Shown here: positions 7,924 through 16,887 of the stretch, one piece after another
Numbering within the stretch: position 1 is the stretch's first letter
Layout of the letters: each line of letters begins with the position of its first letter
Source: Emticicia agri
GTDB taxonomy: Bacteria; Bacteroidota; Bacteroidia; Cytophagales; Spirosomataceae
Direction: 5' to 3'
DNA length: 64,000 nt
Assembly: GCA_945860265.1 (NCBI GenBank)
Contig: CAMAQF010000001.1
Location: 1-64,000 of the forward strand
The notes under the pieces: generated by a model
Databases searched by the model: none
What the model was told of the DNA's origin: nothing
Seen by the model: only the letters and a program-made list of their open reading frames with translations
Translations under genes and position numbers: made by a program

Positions 7924-9027
7924 TTCATTATAGAGTTTTATCAATTGCCCAGCAATAATTTCTGATGAAAACTGCTTTATATATTCTTTTCCTTTCAAAA
8001 CCAAATCATTTCTCAACGAATCATTTGTCAAAACTTGTCGCATTTTATCAGCTAAATCATTGACATCGAGCGGATTAGCGTATAATGCACCTTCTCCGCC
8101 CGCTTCTTCTAAGCATGAGCCAGTAGCCGCGACCACAGGAATACCCGAATGTAAAGCTTCAACAATCGGAATACCAAAACCTTCAAAAAATGAAGGATAA
8201 ACACACAACGAAGCACCTTGATACAAATCAGGTAATTCAACAGAGGGAACTCCGTATAAAATCTTTGTATTTTTTGGAAAGTTTTGGGTTATTTCCTCAG
8301 CATATTTTGATTTTCCGCCAACTAAAACCAATTCATAATCTTTCAAACCCGATATCTGAAAGGCTTCTACCAAACGCTTTTGATTCTTTCTTTCGCTGAA
8401 AGATGAAACACAAATAATATAGGGTTTATTGAGCGAATATTTCCTTAATATCTCCTTTCCAACTTGCTCCTTGAGCGTATCTGAAAGGGAAAATATTGAC
8501 TGACAATCTTGATAAATCACTCGAATACGCTCGGATGGAATTTTATAAAATTCCATAATATCATCTTTGGTCTGCTGACTCACAGCCACTATGGCATCGG
8601 CGTTTTCGCAGGCATATCGAAATTTTTGTTGGTAAAAAAATCGGTCGATGGCAGGATATAATTCAGGATAACGCAAAAAAATCAAATCATGAATTGTTAC
8701 GACAAATTTTACACCCGATTTATTGATTCCAAAAGGGATTTCATTACTTAATCCATGAAAAACATCAACATTATCCTTCTTCAAATCGTTGTTAATGAGC
8801 CAACTTCGCCACAGCCCCCCTACTCCCAGAGGGGAAGTTTTTATTACAAAATTATGGTCAAAAGAGTTTAACCATGCTAAATTCTTAACTTTTGGAGTGT
8901 AAAGTATATATTCTAAGCCCCCCCCCTGGGGGTGAGTGGGGCTGAGTGCTTCGATTACGAACCTACTATAATTACCCAAACCTGTTTGATTATTAAAAGC
9001 CCTTTTTGCATCAAATCCTATACGCAT
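7918..9027 (-). CDS. Glycosyltransferase family 4 with two in-frame repeat insertions
   Basis: 369 residues, GT-B fold. The N-terminal half begins MRIGFDAKRAFNNQTGLGNY, and the C-terminal half carries the GT4 donor-binding E-x7-E motif (FFEGFGIPIVEALHSG) preceded by LYGVPSVELPDLY. It should transfer a sugar from a nucleotide-sugar to a glycan or lipid acceptor in the cytoplasm. Two G+C-rich stretches, residues about 28-38 (SPTHPQGGGL) and 64-74 (SPLGVGGLW), are encoded by inverted copies of a dispersed repeat (8916-8945 and 8812-8841) and replace segments that are otherwise unremarkable loops in the acceptor-side domain. The frame is kept, so the gene is probably functional. No other glycan genes flank it. 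Confidence 0.87.
   Translation of the reverse strand: MRIGFDAKRAFNNQTGLGNYSRFVIEALSPTHPQGGGLEYILYTPKVKNLAWLNSFDHNFVIKTSPLGVGGLWRSWLINNDLKKDNVDVFHGLSNEIPFGINKSGVKFVVTIHDLIFLRYPELYPAIDRFFYQQKFRYACENADAIVAVSQQTKDDIMEFYKIPSERIRVIYQDCQSIFSLSDTLKEQVGKEILRKYSLNKPYIICVSSFSERKNQKRLVEAFQISGLKDYELVLVGGKSKYAEEITQNFPKNTKILYGVPSVELPDLYQGASLCVYPSFFEGFGIPIVEALHSGIPVVAATGSCLEEAGGEGALYANPLDVNDLADKMRQVLTNDSLRNDLVLKGKEYIKQFSSEIIAGQLIKLYNEL
8812..8841 (-). repeat. G+C-rich dispersed repeat, copy A, inside the glycosyltransferase gene
   Basis: On the coding strand it contains CTTCCCCTCTGGGAGTAGG followed by a G-run and CTGTGG. It is strikingly G+C-rich against the local AT-rich background. An inverted relative lies 75 bases away at 8916-8945, and the same repeat type brackets the uvrB/ssb junction (37130-37236). 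Confidence 0.6.
8916..8945 (+). repeat. G+C-rich dispersed repeat, copy B, inverted relative to copy A
   Basis: On the plus strand: C-run, then TGGGGGTGAGTGGGGCTGAG. Aligned to copy A it shares the C-run, CTGGG, GTGAG-like and GGGGCTG blocks in opposite orientation, so the two copies could pair in the mRNA. Confidence 0.6.
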
Positions 9028-9161
9028 TGAACTATCTTTTGCTTAAATTTGTCAATTATTATTAGAATACTTATTTAGCAGTACGCTTTAGGCTATATGC
9101 TTTAAGCTTTAAATATTTGAAAAGCCTATTGCATAAGGCTTAATGCCTATTGCTGACATTT

Positions 9162-10394
9162 ATGACTGAATACCAAATATATACTTTGCCCAACGGCATC
9201 CGAATTGCACACCGACAAGTACCCTATACACAGGTGGTTCATTGCGGACTCATGCTCGACATGGGTAGCCGTGACGAAAAGCCTAATCAGCTTGGTCTTG
9301 CCCACTTTTGGGAACACATGGCCTTCAAAGGTACGAAAAAGCGGAAATCTTACCACATTATTAATCGATTGGAGTCGGTTGGTGGCGAATTAAATGCCTA
9401 TACGACCAAAGAAAAAATATGTTTTTACGCATCAGTGCTTGATGCTCACTTCGAGAAATCAGTAGAACTTTTGGCCGATATTACATTCGACTCCGTTTTT
9501 CCTGAAAACCAAATTGAAAAAGAGCGTGGGGTAATTCTAGAAGAAATGTCGATGTACCAAGATTCGCCTGAAGATGCTCTGCAAGATGATTTCGACGAAA
9601 TCATCTTTGCCAATCATCAACTAGGAGCTAATATTTTAGGTACCCAAGAAAGCGTTAAAGGCTTTACTCGCAAGGAGTTGCAAGATTTTATTGCCGAAAA
9701 CATGGACACCGAGAAAATAGTAATGTCGATTGTTGGTAATATCACCTTTAATAAAGCTATAAAAATTGCTGAGAAATATTTAAAAGAAATTCCTGCAAAA
9801 AAGTCGAATTTACAACGAATACCCCCGGATGTGTACCAACCTCAACGAATCTCGATTCCGAAGAAAATCACGCAAGCCCATTGTGCTATTGGTCGCACAT
9901 CGTATGCCATGCTTGATGAGCGACGTTTGCCCTTTTTTATGCTAGTTAATCTTTTTGGCGGCCCAGGTATGAATTCACGTCTAAACATGACTTTGCGTGA
10001 AAAATACGGTCTCGTTTATGGTATTGACGCCTCATATTCGCCGTTTACGGATACTGGTTTTCTGGGCATTTATTTCGCAACCGATAAATCGAATCTAGAT
10101 AAAGCCAATGCGTTGATTTTGAAAGAAATGCAGCTTTTGAAAGAAAAACCGCTTGGAAAACTACAATTGCACACTGTTAAAGAGCAGTTGATGGGGCAGT
10201 TGGCAATGGCAGAAGAAAGCAATCAAAGTTTTATGTTGATGATGGCCAAAAGTATTTTGGATGTCGGAAAAGTAGAATCTCTGGAAGGTATTTTTACCGA
10301 AATAAAAAATATAGAAGCTCCCCAGCTACAAGAGATTACAAACGATATGTTTGATGAGTCTCAGTTGAGTTACCTTACTTTTTTACCTGAGTAG
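9162..10394 (+). CDS. M16 family zinc peptidase (processing-protease-like)
   Basis: About 410 residues starting at the ATG of MTEYQIYTLPNGIRIAHRQ; the frame extends four codons further to a TTG, which I consider less likely. The inverted zinc motif HxxEH is in LAHFWEHMAFKGT near residue 51, followed by the distal glutamate region (EKERGVILEEMSMY). The second half has the inactive M16C domain (NLFGGPGMNSRLNMTLREKYGLVYGIDASY). No signal peptide is evident, so it is probably cytoplasmic, like bacterial relatives of mitochondrial processing peptidase that degrade peptides. A larger secreted M16 protein is encoded at 56738. Confidence 0.9.
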   Translation: MTEYQIYTLPNGIRIAHRQVPYTQVVHCGLMLDMGSRDEKPNQLGLAHFWEHMAFKGTKKRKSYHIINRLESVGGELNAYTTKEKICFYASVLDAHFEKSVELLADITFDSVFPENQIEKERGVILEEMSMYQDSPEDALQDDFDEIIFANHQLGANILGTQESVKGFTRKELQDFIAENMDTEKIVMSIVGNITFNKAIKIAEKYLKEIPAKKSNLQRIPPDVYQPQRISIPKKITQAHCAIGRTSYAMLDERRLPFFMLVNLFGGPGMNSRLNMTLREKYGLVYGIDASYSPFTDTGFLGIYFATDKSNLDKANALILKEMQLLKEKPLGKLQLHTVKEQLMGQLAMAEESNQSFMLMMAKSILDVGKVESLEGIFTEIKNIEAPQLQEITNDMFDESQLSYLTFLPE

Positions 10395-10571
10395 ATATAA
10401 ATTAATATTTAGTTACGCATTCTCATGCCCAATTGGCTTAAAGCTAATTTATTGAAGCCAAAAGCATGAAATATCCAAGAAAGAATTATACTTTTTAAAG
10501 CATTTATAGTCGCTTAGATGAGTATCTCACCGACTTTTTTTATTTTTGAATTCTCCGTAACAAAACTAATC

Positions 10572-11654
10572 ATGAAAAATATCTATTTCACTGCTGGTCC
10601 AGCCGAATTGAATCCAAAGTTTGAAGAGTTCATGCGTCAAGCCATTGATGAGCAAATTGGTTCAATTTCTCACCGAAGCGGGCAATTTCGTAAGATTTAT
10701 CAACATTGTATTGAAAACCTTCGTGTATTGATGAATATCCCTGCCGCATCGGGTATTTTCTTTACAGGTTCAGCGTCAGAAGTTTGGGAACGTATTTTAT
10801 TGAATTTAGTAGAACATGAAAGTTTTCATTTGGTAAATGGTTCGTTTTCCGATAAATTTCACAAATACGCCGTTTCGGCTCAAAAATTCGCTCATAAGTT
10901 TGAAAAACCTATTGGCGAGGGCTTTAGCTATGGAGAAATCGAAGTGCCAGAATATGCCGAGCTTATCTGTGTAACGCAAAACGAAACGAGTACAGGCGTG
11001 CAAATGCGAGAAGCTGACATTCATAAACTCAAACGCAGCAACCAAAAACGCTTGATGGCTGTTGATATGGTTTCATCGGCACCGATTCCAGAACTTGATT
11101 TAGATTTGATTGATACTGCCTTTTTTTCGGTTCAAAAAGCCTTTGGTTTACCTGCAGGTTTGGGTGTTTGGATTGCCAACGAAAAATGTCTCGAAAAAGC
11201 CAAACGTCTAGCCAAATACGATGGAATAACAATTGGAGCTCACAATAATTTACCAGCTCTATGGAAAAATTATGAAACATACGAAACACCAGCTACACCA
11301 AATGTTTTAGGAATTTATTTGCTCGGAAAAGTTGCAGAAGAAATGAACAAAACGGGTATCGAAGCTATCAGAAAAGAAACTGAGGAGAAAGCAAAAAAAA
11401 TTTACAAATACCTCGAAACCAGTAACTTGTTCAATATTGCTGTGAAAAATCCAGAGCATCGTTCCAAAACTGTAATTGTTGCTGATACTAAGAAATCTTC
11501 AAAGAGTATTATTGATACTTTGAAAGCAAAAAATATGATTATTGGTAGTGGTTATGGCCCAAATAAAGATTCACAAATTAGAATTTCGAATTTCCCATCA
11601 AACACGATGGAGCAAATTGATATGCTCTTAACAGCCTTGAAAGTAATGGAGTAA
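10572..11654 (+). CDS. serC: Class V aminotransferase, phosphoserine aminotransferase-like
   Basis: 360 residues from the ATG at 10572 (MKNIYFTAGPAELNPKFEEF), which matches the usual SerC start; the frame extends 18 codons upstream but that part does not look conserved. Fold type I PLP enzyme: the cofactor lysine is in AFFSVQKAFGLPAGLGVW, and the ISHRSGQFRKIY segment is the substrate-binding block of SerC-like proteins. It would convert 3-phosphohydroxypyruvate and glutamate to O-phosphoserine, or act on a related amino acid. No serA or serB is nearby. The class V assignment is firm; the exact substrate is less so. A strong terminator follows. Confidence 0.8.
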   Translation: MKNIYFTAGPAELNPKFEEFMRQAIDEQIGSISHRSGQFRKIYQHCIENLRVLMNIPAASGIFFTGSASEVWERILLNLVEHESFHLVNGSFSDKFHKYAVSAQKFAHKFEKPIGEGFSYGEIEVPEYAELICVTQNETSTGVQMREADIHKLKRSNQKRLMAVDMVSSAPIPELDLDLIDTAFFSVQKAFGLPAGLGVWIANEKCLEKAKRLAKYDGITIGAHNNLPALWKNYETYETPATPNVLGIYLLGKVAEEMNKTGIEAIRKETEEKAKKIYKYLETSNLFNIAVKNPEHRSKTVIVADTKKSSKSIIDTLKAKNMIIGSGYGPNKDSQIRISNFPSNTMEQIDMLLTALKVME

Positions 11655-11673
11655 AACTCATTTCTAGATATAT

Positions 11674-11718
11674 AAAAATAGCCAGTAGGAAAATTTTCTT
11701 ACTGGCTATTTTTGTTTT
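11674..11718 (+). terminator. Intrinsic terminator after the serC-like gene
   Basis: Near-perfect hairpin with arms AATAGCCAGTA / TACTGGCTATT around a GGAAAATTTTCT centre, followed by a T-rich tract. It ends the aminotransferase transcript before the FAD oxidoreductase gene. Confidence 0.85.
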
Positions 11719-11799
11719 TCACAAAAACTTACAAAAAAACCTATTTTTTCTCTAACTTTAATCTATAAACTTCAATTTAAACATCTAACTCAAACAGTT

Positions 11800-13461
11800 A
11801 TGCGGTATTCTTTTTACAAGAGTTTATTTCTCTGCGTTTTTCTATTTCAAAATACTTTCGCCCAAACCAATATTCGAAAAGCCGATGTCATTATTTATGG
11901 CGGAACATCAGCAGCAATAACAGCAGCCGTGCAAGTAAAAAAAATGGGAAAATCGGTTATTGTTGTTTCGCCAGATAAACATTTGGGTGGGCTTTCGTCA
12001 GGTGGTTTAGGATTTACTGATACAGGAAATAAAAAGGTTATTGGTGGACTTTCTCGTGAATTTTATCAACGCCTTTTTACACATTATCAAAATACTGACT
12101 CTTGGAAATGGCAAAAAAGAGAAGAATATGGGAATAAAGGACAAGGAACGCCTGCACTCGACGGAGCAAACCGCACTATGTGGATTTTTGAACCACACGC
12201 CGCCGAACAAGTTTTTGAAGATTTCGTAAAAGAAAACAACCTCATTGTTTATCGCAACGAATGGCTTGACCGCTCGGCAAAAGGCATTACCAAAACTTCG
12301 GGAAGTATACGCTCTTTTCGAACTTTGAGTGGGCAATTTTATGAAGGAAAAATGTTTATTGATGCGACTTACGAAGGAGATTTGATGGCTGCTGCTGGTG
12401 TTAGCTACCATGTTGGACGTGAAGCCAACAGCGTTTATGGCGAAAAATGGAATGGCGTTCAGACCGAAGTTTTTCAGCACGGGCACCATTTTAAAGCAAA
12501 AATAAGTCCTTATATCATAGAAAATGACCCAAAAAGTGGACTTCTGCCCGAAGTTTCAGCCGAACCAGCGGGCGATAACGGTTCGGGCGATAACAAAATT
12601 CAAGCGTATTGTTTCAGAATGTGTTTAAGCAATCATCCCGATAATCGCATTACGTTTGCCAAACCCGATGGCTACAACCCCGCACGATATGAACTTTATG
12701 CACGAGTTTTTGCGAGCGGTTGGCGTGAAACTTTTGATAAGTTTGATGCCATTCCAAACCGAAAAACCGATACCAATAATCACGGGCCATTTAGCACAGA
12801 TTATATAGGCAAAAACTATGATTACCCCGAAGCAAGTTACGAGCGACGTCAGCAAATAATCAAGGAACACGAATTATACCAAAAAGGCTTAATGTATTTT
12901 TTGCAAAACGACAGCCGCGTGCCGAATGATGTAAAAGAAAAAATGCAACAATGGGGTTTGCCAAAAGATGAATTTGTAGATAACGGAAATTGGCCTCACC
13001 AACTCTACATTCGTGAAGCTCGCCGAATGATAGGAAAATTTGTGATGAAAGAAGCCGATGCACTAGGAAAAACCATAGTTCCAAAGTCAATCGGAATGGG
13101 TTCTTATGCTTTGGACGCTCACAACGCCCAACGCTACGTAAAAGCCACGGAAGGCCGCCCCGACGGCTATGTGCAGAATGAAGGCGATATTGGCGTTCAT
13201 CCCGACAAACCTTATTCGATTGCTTATGAGTCTATTTTGCCCAAAGAAAATGAGTGTAAAAATTTGTTAGTACCCGTTTGTGTATCAAGTTCACACATTG
13301 CCTATGGATCGATTCGAATGGAGCCTGTTTTTATGATTTTGGGGCAGTCAGCAGCGGTAGCCGCCGTTATGGCAATCAATAATAAAACAACTCCGCACAA
13401 AATTCCATACTTAAAACTCAAAGCAGAACTTTTAAAAGAAAAACAAGTCTTAGAATTATGA
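11800..13461 (+). CDS. Secreted FAD-dependent oxidoreductase (FAD_oxidored family)
   Basis: 553 residues. A signal peptide ends at NTFAQ near residue 22. The Rossmann FAD site follows (ADVIIYGGTSAAITAAVQVKKMG, with G-G-T-S-A in place of GxGxxG), then HLGGLSSGGLGFTD and FIDATYEGDLMAAAGVSYHVGRE, a signature of the PF12831 family. The C-terminal EPVFMILGQSAAVAAVMAI segment closes the FAD site. Members of this family are common exported proteins in Bacteroidota and are often found with polysaccharide genes; their reactions are largely unknown. A paralogue begins at 63267. It stands alone here. Confidence 0.85.
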   Translation: MRYSFYKSLFLCVFLFQNTFAQTNIRKADVIIYGGTSAAITAAVQVKKMGKSVIVVSPDKHLGGLSSGGLGFTDTGNKKVIGGLSREFYQRLFTHYQNTDSWKWQKREEYGNKGQGTPALDGANRTMWIFEPHAAEQVFEDFVKENNLIVYRNEWLDRSAKGITKTSGSIRSFRTLSGQFYEGKMFIDATYEGDLMAAAGVSYHVGREANSVYGEKWNGVQTEVFQHGHHFKAKISPYIIENDPKSGLLPEVSAEPAGDNGSGDNKIQAYCFRMCLSNHPDNRITFAKPDGYNPARYELYARVFASGWRETFDKFDAIPNRKTDTNNHGPFSTDYIGKNYDYPEASYERRQQIIKEHELYQKGLMYFLQNDSRVPNDVKEKMQQWGLPKDEFVDNGNWPHQLYIREARRMIGKFVMKEADALGKTIVPKSIGMGSYALDAHNAQRYVKATEGRPDGYVQNEGDIGVHPDKPYSIAYESILPKENECKNLLVPVCVSSSHIAYGSIRMEPVFMILGQSAAVAAVMAINNKTTPHKIPYLKLKAELLKEKQVLEL

Positions 13462-13702
13462 TAACAAGTCTGTCACATCTAATTTGATTCAAAATTTGAA
13501 CAAAATAGATATCAAGATGTGCCACACTTAACTAACGAAAATGCAGTAAAACATACCATATTCATAGGCATTGACCAAATTTTCCTTATTTGTGCCAAAA
13601 TAGCTTTACCTTTGTGGACTATTATTAGCATAAGTAAGGAATTTCTGTTACTTAAATCTGATAACAGCCGACCATAAAAATGGTGTATCGACAAAATATA
13701 AT

Positions 13703-15046
13703 ATGACTTTCGAAGAATTAAATCTCAATAAACCGCTCCTCAACGCCCTTGAATATTTGGGTTATACTACACCAACGACCATTCAACAAAAAGTTTTTTC
13801 GGTAGTAATGTCGGGCAAAGATGTATGCGGAATCGCTCAAACGGGTACAGGTAAAACTTTTGCTTATTTACTCCCAAGTTTGCGTCAGTACCAGTTTTCT
13901 AAAGATAAAACGCCACAAATTCTTATCATTGTACCAACTCGCGAATTGGTGTTGCAGGTTGTTGAAGCTGTTGAAAAATTGACAACCTACATGAATGTCG
14001 TGACTGTTGGTGTATATGGTGGAGTCAATATCAAATCTCAAATTTTGGAACTTAAAGATGGAGTTGATATTTTGGTAGCCACTCCAGGTCGATTGATTGA
14101 TTTGCTCACAAGTGGCTTTATCAAGACCAAATCGCTCAAAAAACTTATCATTGACGAAGTTGATGAAATGCTAAATTTGGGTTTCAGACCTCAACTCAAA
14201 AATATCCTGGATTTGCTACCGGTTCGACGTCAAAATTTGCTTTTTTCGGCAACTATTACCGATGAAGTTGAGCAATTGATTCAAACCTATTTCAATGAAC
14301 CAATCAGAGTAGAAGCCGCTCCAGCGGGTTCGCCTCTCGAAAACATTTCGCAAACACACTATAATGTTCCGAATTTTAATACAAAAGTAAATCTTTTGGA
14401 AATGTTGCTTGCTGAGGACGAGAGCATGAGTAAAGTATTGATTTTTGCGGCAACCAAAGAATTATCTGACCAACTTTATGATAAAATATCGAAAAAATAT
14501 GGTGAAAAAGTAGGAGTAATTCACTCAAATAAAGCTCAAAACAATCGTTTTAATACCGTAAAGGCTTTTAAAGATGGTAGCTGTTTGATGTTGATTGCCA
14601 CCGATATTATCGCTCGTGGTATTGATATTGCAGAGGTTTCGCATGTAATAAACTTTGATGTGCCAGAAGTACCCGAAAACTACGTGCATCGGATTGGTCG
14701 AACGGGTCGTGTTGATAAAAAAGGTGTTTCGATAACTTTTGTAAGCGATAAAGAAAAAGAACAATTGGAAGCCATTGAAAGCGTTATGAAATATGCTATT
14801 CCTGTGCTTGATTTGCCAGTAAACCTTACGATTTCTGATAAACTCACCGAAGCAGAAATGCCACAAGTGCAGATGAAACACGTTTTGGTAAAAGCACCGA
14901 AAAAAGATGATGTAGGACCTGCATTCCATGAAAAAGCAGATAAAAATCAAAAAATAAACGTCAGGCGTGATATTAAAGCCGAAAAATGGGCGAAATACGG
15001 AAGACCAATCAAAAAAGTTGGGAAGAAACCTAAGGGAAGAAATTGA
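13703..15046 (+). CDS. DEAD-box type ATP-dependent RNA helicase
   Basis: 447 residues with the two RecA-like domains of a DEAD-box helicase: Q motif (TIQQK), motif I AQTGTGKT, Ia PTRELVLQ, Ib TPGRL, II IIDEVDEML, III FSAT, V ATDIIARGIDI and VI HRIGRTGR. Motif II reads DEVD rather than DEAD, which keeps the catalytic DE pair. The C-terminal tail is very basic (PIKKVGKKPKGRN) and should aid RNA binding. Likely roles are ribosome assembly or mRNA decay. A TACCTTTG box at 13607-13614 could be the -7 element, leaving an 80-base leader, but its -33 element is poor. Confidence 0.92.
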   Translation: MTFEELNLNKPLLNALEYLGYTTPTTIQQKVFSVVMSGKDVCGIAQTGTGKTFAYLLPSLRQYQFSKDKTPQILIIVPTRELVLQVVEAVEKLTTYMNVVTVGVYGGVNIKSQILELKDGVDILVATPGRLIDLLTSGFIKTKSLKKLIIDEVDEMLNLGFRPQLKNILDLLPVRRQNLLFSATITDEVEQLIQTYFNEPIRVEAAPAGSPLENISQTHYNVPNFNTKVNLLEMLLAEDESMSKVLIFAATKELSDQLYDKISKKYGEKVGVIHSNKAQNNRFNTVKAFKDGSCLMLIATDIIARGIDIAEVSHVINFDVPEVPENYVHRIGRTGRVDKKGVSITFVSDKEKEQLEAIESVMKYAIPVLDLPVNLTISDKLTEAEMPQVQMKHVLVKAPKKDDVGPAFHEKADKNQKINVRRDIKAEKWAKYGRPIKKVGKKPKGRN

Positions 15047-15053
15047 CATTTAA

Positions 15054-15085
15054 TGGGTGCATGCAAATTCCAATCTGAATGCACC
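15054..15085. terminator. Bidirectional hairpin between convergent helicase and pseudouridine synthase genes
   Basis: Stem GGGTGCAT / ATGCACCC with a 16-base loop, lying between the helicase stop and the pseudouridine synthase stop. No long T-run follows, so termination strength is uncertain. Confidence 0.5.
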
Positions 15086-15086
15086 C

Positions 15087-15758
15087 TTACAACATTTCTA
15101 TAATTCGATACTCACCCGCTTTCAAATTTCCCAAATGAATATCTCCAATTCTCACTCGTTTCAGACTCAAAACTTTATAATCAAGTTTAAAGCACATTCG
15201 TCTAATCTGTCGATTTAAGCCTTGAATCAAAGTAATTTTGAAAGTATAATCATCTATTTGAGCCAGTTGGCAAGGAAACGTTTTTTTGCCCATAATCACG
15301 ATTCCGCCTGACATTGTTTCAAAAAACTCAGAATTAATTAGCTTATCAACTTGTACGATATATTCTTTCTCGGTTTTGTTTTCTTTACGAAGAATTTTGT
15401 CGTAAATCGTTCCGTCGTTGGTTAGAAGCAACAATCCTTCTGATTCTTTATCGAGCCTTCCAACAGGAAAAACATCTACTTCAAAAGGTAAAATTGCTTT
15501 TAAATTATCTTCAATCGTAATATTTAGCGTTGTTTCTATGCCACGTGGCTTATGGAAAGCAATATAAATCAATTTTTTAGCTTCCTGCAAAACCTCCCCA
15601 TCGTATATAACTTCATCGGTTTGTGTAAGTTCACAATTGGATTTCGCAGTAATGCCGTTGACCAAAATTTTTTCTGAAAAAATAAGGTTTAGTGCCTCTT
15701 TATTAGAAATTTGTAGCCTTACGACCAATAAATATTGTAAACGGTTTCGGAAAGTCAT
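15087..15758 (-). CDS. 23S rRNA pseudouridine synthase, RluF-like
   Basis: 223 residues of the RsuA/RluB/E/F family. An N-terminal S4 RNA-binding domain (residues about 1-55, EALNLIFSEKILVNG) is followed by the synthase domain with the catalytic aspartate in GRLDKESEGLLLLTNDG and the C-terminal QGLNRQIRRMCFKLDYKVLSLKRVRIG motif. The N-terminus (MTFRNRLQYLLVVRL) and motif spacing are closest to RluF, which modifies U2604 in E. coli 23S rRNA; the site in this organism is inferred. The start ATG lies 38 bases from the stop-side end of the hypothetical lipoprotein gene upstream on the same strand. Confidence 0.88.
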   Translation of the reverse strand: MTFRNRLQYLLVVRLQISNKEALNLIFSEKILVNGITAKSNCELTQTDEVIYDGEVLQEAKKLIYIAFHKPRGIETTLNITIEDNLKAILPFEVDVFPVGRLDKESEGLLLLTNDGTIYDKILRKENKTEKEYIVQVDKLINSEFFETMSGGIVIMGKKTFPCQLAQIDDYTFKITLIQGLNRQIRRMCFKLDYKVLSLKRVRIGDIHLGNLKAGEYRIIEML

Positions 15759-15774
15759 TTTTCTTAGTCAACAG

Positions 15775-16419
15775 TCAAAACGATTTCTCTCTATTATTAT
15801 TATTCATCTTGAAATCGCTCGCTGATGGATATATTTTTATCCAACACTCACGAGTTTCGCCACTATTTACTTTTACATCAATTTGGTCTTTAGCTTCACT
15901 GATAATTGTTCCAAAAACCAAGTCTTGTCTCACAGGTACTTTTGAGATGTTTTTATATACCAAACGATAGTCTCCGTTAGCAATTTTCTTAGTAAACTCA
16001 GGTAAATGGTTATTATCATTAAAACTGTTAGCATAAACAGGATGCAGACCACTGACTGTATTTTTGCAATAACAAACTAACTTTCCATCTTTGGTATATA
16101 GCCAATATTCACAAAAACTATTCGCTACACCAACGTCTTTTCCGACAACATTTACAGGGATTGAAACAATACTGTGTGAAGGAAAACTGATTGAAGCATC
16201 GGGTGAAGTAATATCATAAAACTCAAAAACTTGCTCACCTTCCACGTTTTTATTTATCGAATCTTGTGCAATTTTTACTGTGTCAACCTTTACTACCACA
16301 GTATCTTTTAGTACAGTTACATTTTTTTTCGAAAAAATTAAATCCTTTGAAATTGGCTCACAGGCCAAAACGAATAGACAGACGATGCCCATGAAGATTT
16401 TTTGCGATAATAATCTCAT
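15775..16419 (-). CDS. Putative lipoprotein of unknown function
   Basis: 214 residues from the ATG at 16419 (MRLLSQKIFMGIVCLFVLACEP), with a type II signal peptide and the lipobox V-L-A-C. The frame extends 11 codons to a TTG upstream, which would bury the signal peptide, so the ATG is preferred. After a Lys/Asp-rich linker (DTVVVKVDTVKIAQDS) comes a strand-rich region with three cysteines. No domain is recognised. It is 16 bases upstream of the pseudouridine synthase start on the same strand, so the two could share a transcript. Confidence 0.7.
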   Translation of the reverse strand: MRLLSQKIFMGIVCLFVLACEPISKDLIFSKKNVTVLKDTVVVKVDTVKIAQDSINKNVEGEQVFEFYDITSPDASISFPSHSIVSIPVNVVGKDVGVANSFCEYWLYTKDGKLVCYCKNTVSGLHPVYANSFNDNNHLPEFTKKIANGDYRLVYKNISKVPVRQDLVFGTIISEAKDQIDVKVNSGETRECWIKIYPSASDFKMNNNNREKSF

Positions 16420-16450
16420 ATTGTTGCTAAGGTTTAACTGAGAAAAACTC

Positions 16451-16474
16451 AAAAAGTTAATAATCTAACTTTTT
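16451..16474 (-). terminator. Hairpin terminator downstream of the DUF1456 gene
   Basis: AAAAAGTTA / TAACTTTTT, a 9-bp perfect stem with a 6-base loop. On the minus strand it is followed by a short T-rich stretch. It lies 30 bases past the DUF1456 stop. Confidence 0.55.
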
Positions 16475-16504
16475 AAGAAACACCCGCAAAAACTATACTC
16501 AATA

Positions 16505-16789
16505 CTATTTGGTAGGTGTTTTTGGGTCTTGAACTAAAATTTTTCTTTTAATAATCGACGGTTTTTTGTCTTCTTTTGAACCACGTAAGTGTATAATGAG
16601 TCCATCAAGAAAGTTTCTCAGGATTTGATCGCCACAAGGTTTAAAATTGGGATGTTCTTTATCTCTGAAAAAAGCACCGATTTCGGCTTTCGAGGCATTG
16701 AAATTGGCCAGTTTCAAAACCTCTACTATTTGGTCATCACGTAGTTGCAGGGCAACACGCAATTTCTTTAAAATATCGTTGTTTGACAT
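16505..16789 (-). CDS. DUF1456 (YehS-like) family protein
   Basis: 94 residues, nearly all one DUF1456 domain: NNDILKKLRVALQLRDDQ, EVLKLANFNASKAEIGAFF and the CGDQILRNFLDGLIIHLRG block. E. coli YehS carries two such repeats in about 150 residues, so this is a single-repeat version. The function of the family is unknown; the fold is a small helical bundle. The gene stands between rqcH and a lipoprotein gene on the same strand, with a terminator following. Confidence 0.8.
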   Translation of the reverse strand: MSNNDILKKLRVALQLRDDQIVEVLKLANFNASKAEIGAFFRDKEHPNFKPCGDQILRNFLDGLIIHLRGSKEDKKPSIIKRKILVQDPKTPTK

Positions 16790-16887
16790 GATTTATTTTT
16801 TGTAATGAAAGGCATTAATGTATTTAATTTTCAATGAAGGAAGCAATGATGGAAAAAAATATTCACTCATTCTATCATTCATCTATT

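Noticed and set aside
9060-9145. AAGC/GCTTTA-rich stretch before the M16 gene, with a similar stretch near 45550
   Set aside because: The similarity is short and AT-rich; I could not align a clear repeat unit.
13470-13525. Hairpin-like CACATCT ... AGATGTG after the FAD oxidoreductase, similar to 45610-45644
   Set aside because: The stem is only 7 bp with a long loop, and the resemblance to the other site is too weak to call a family.
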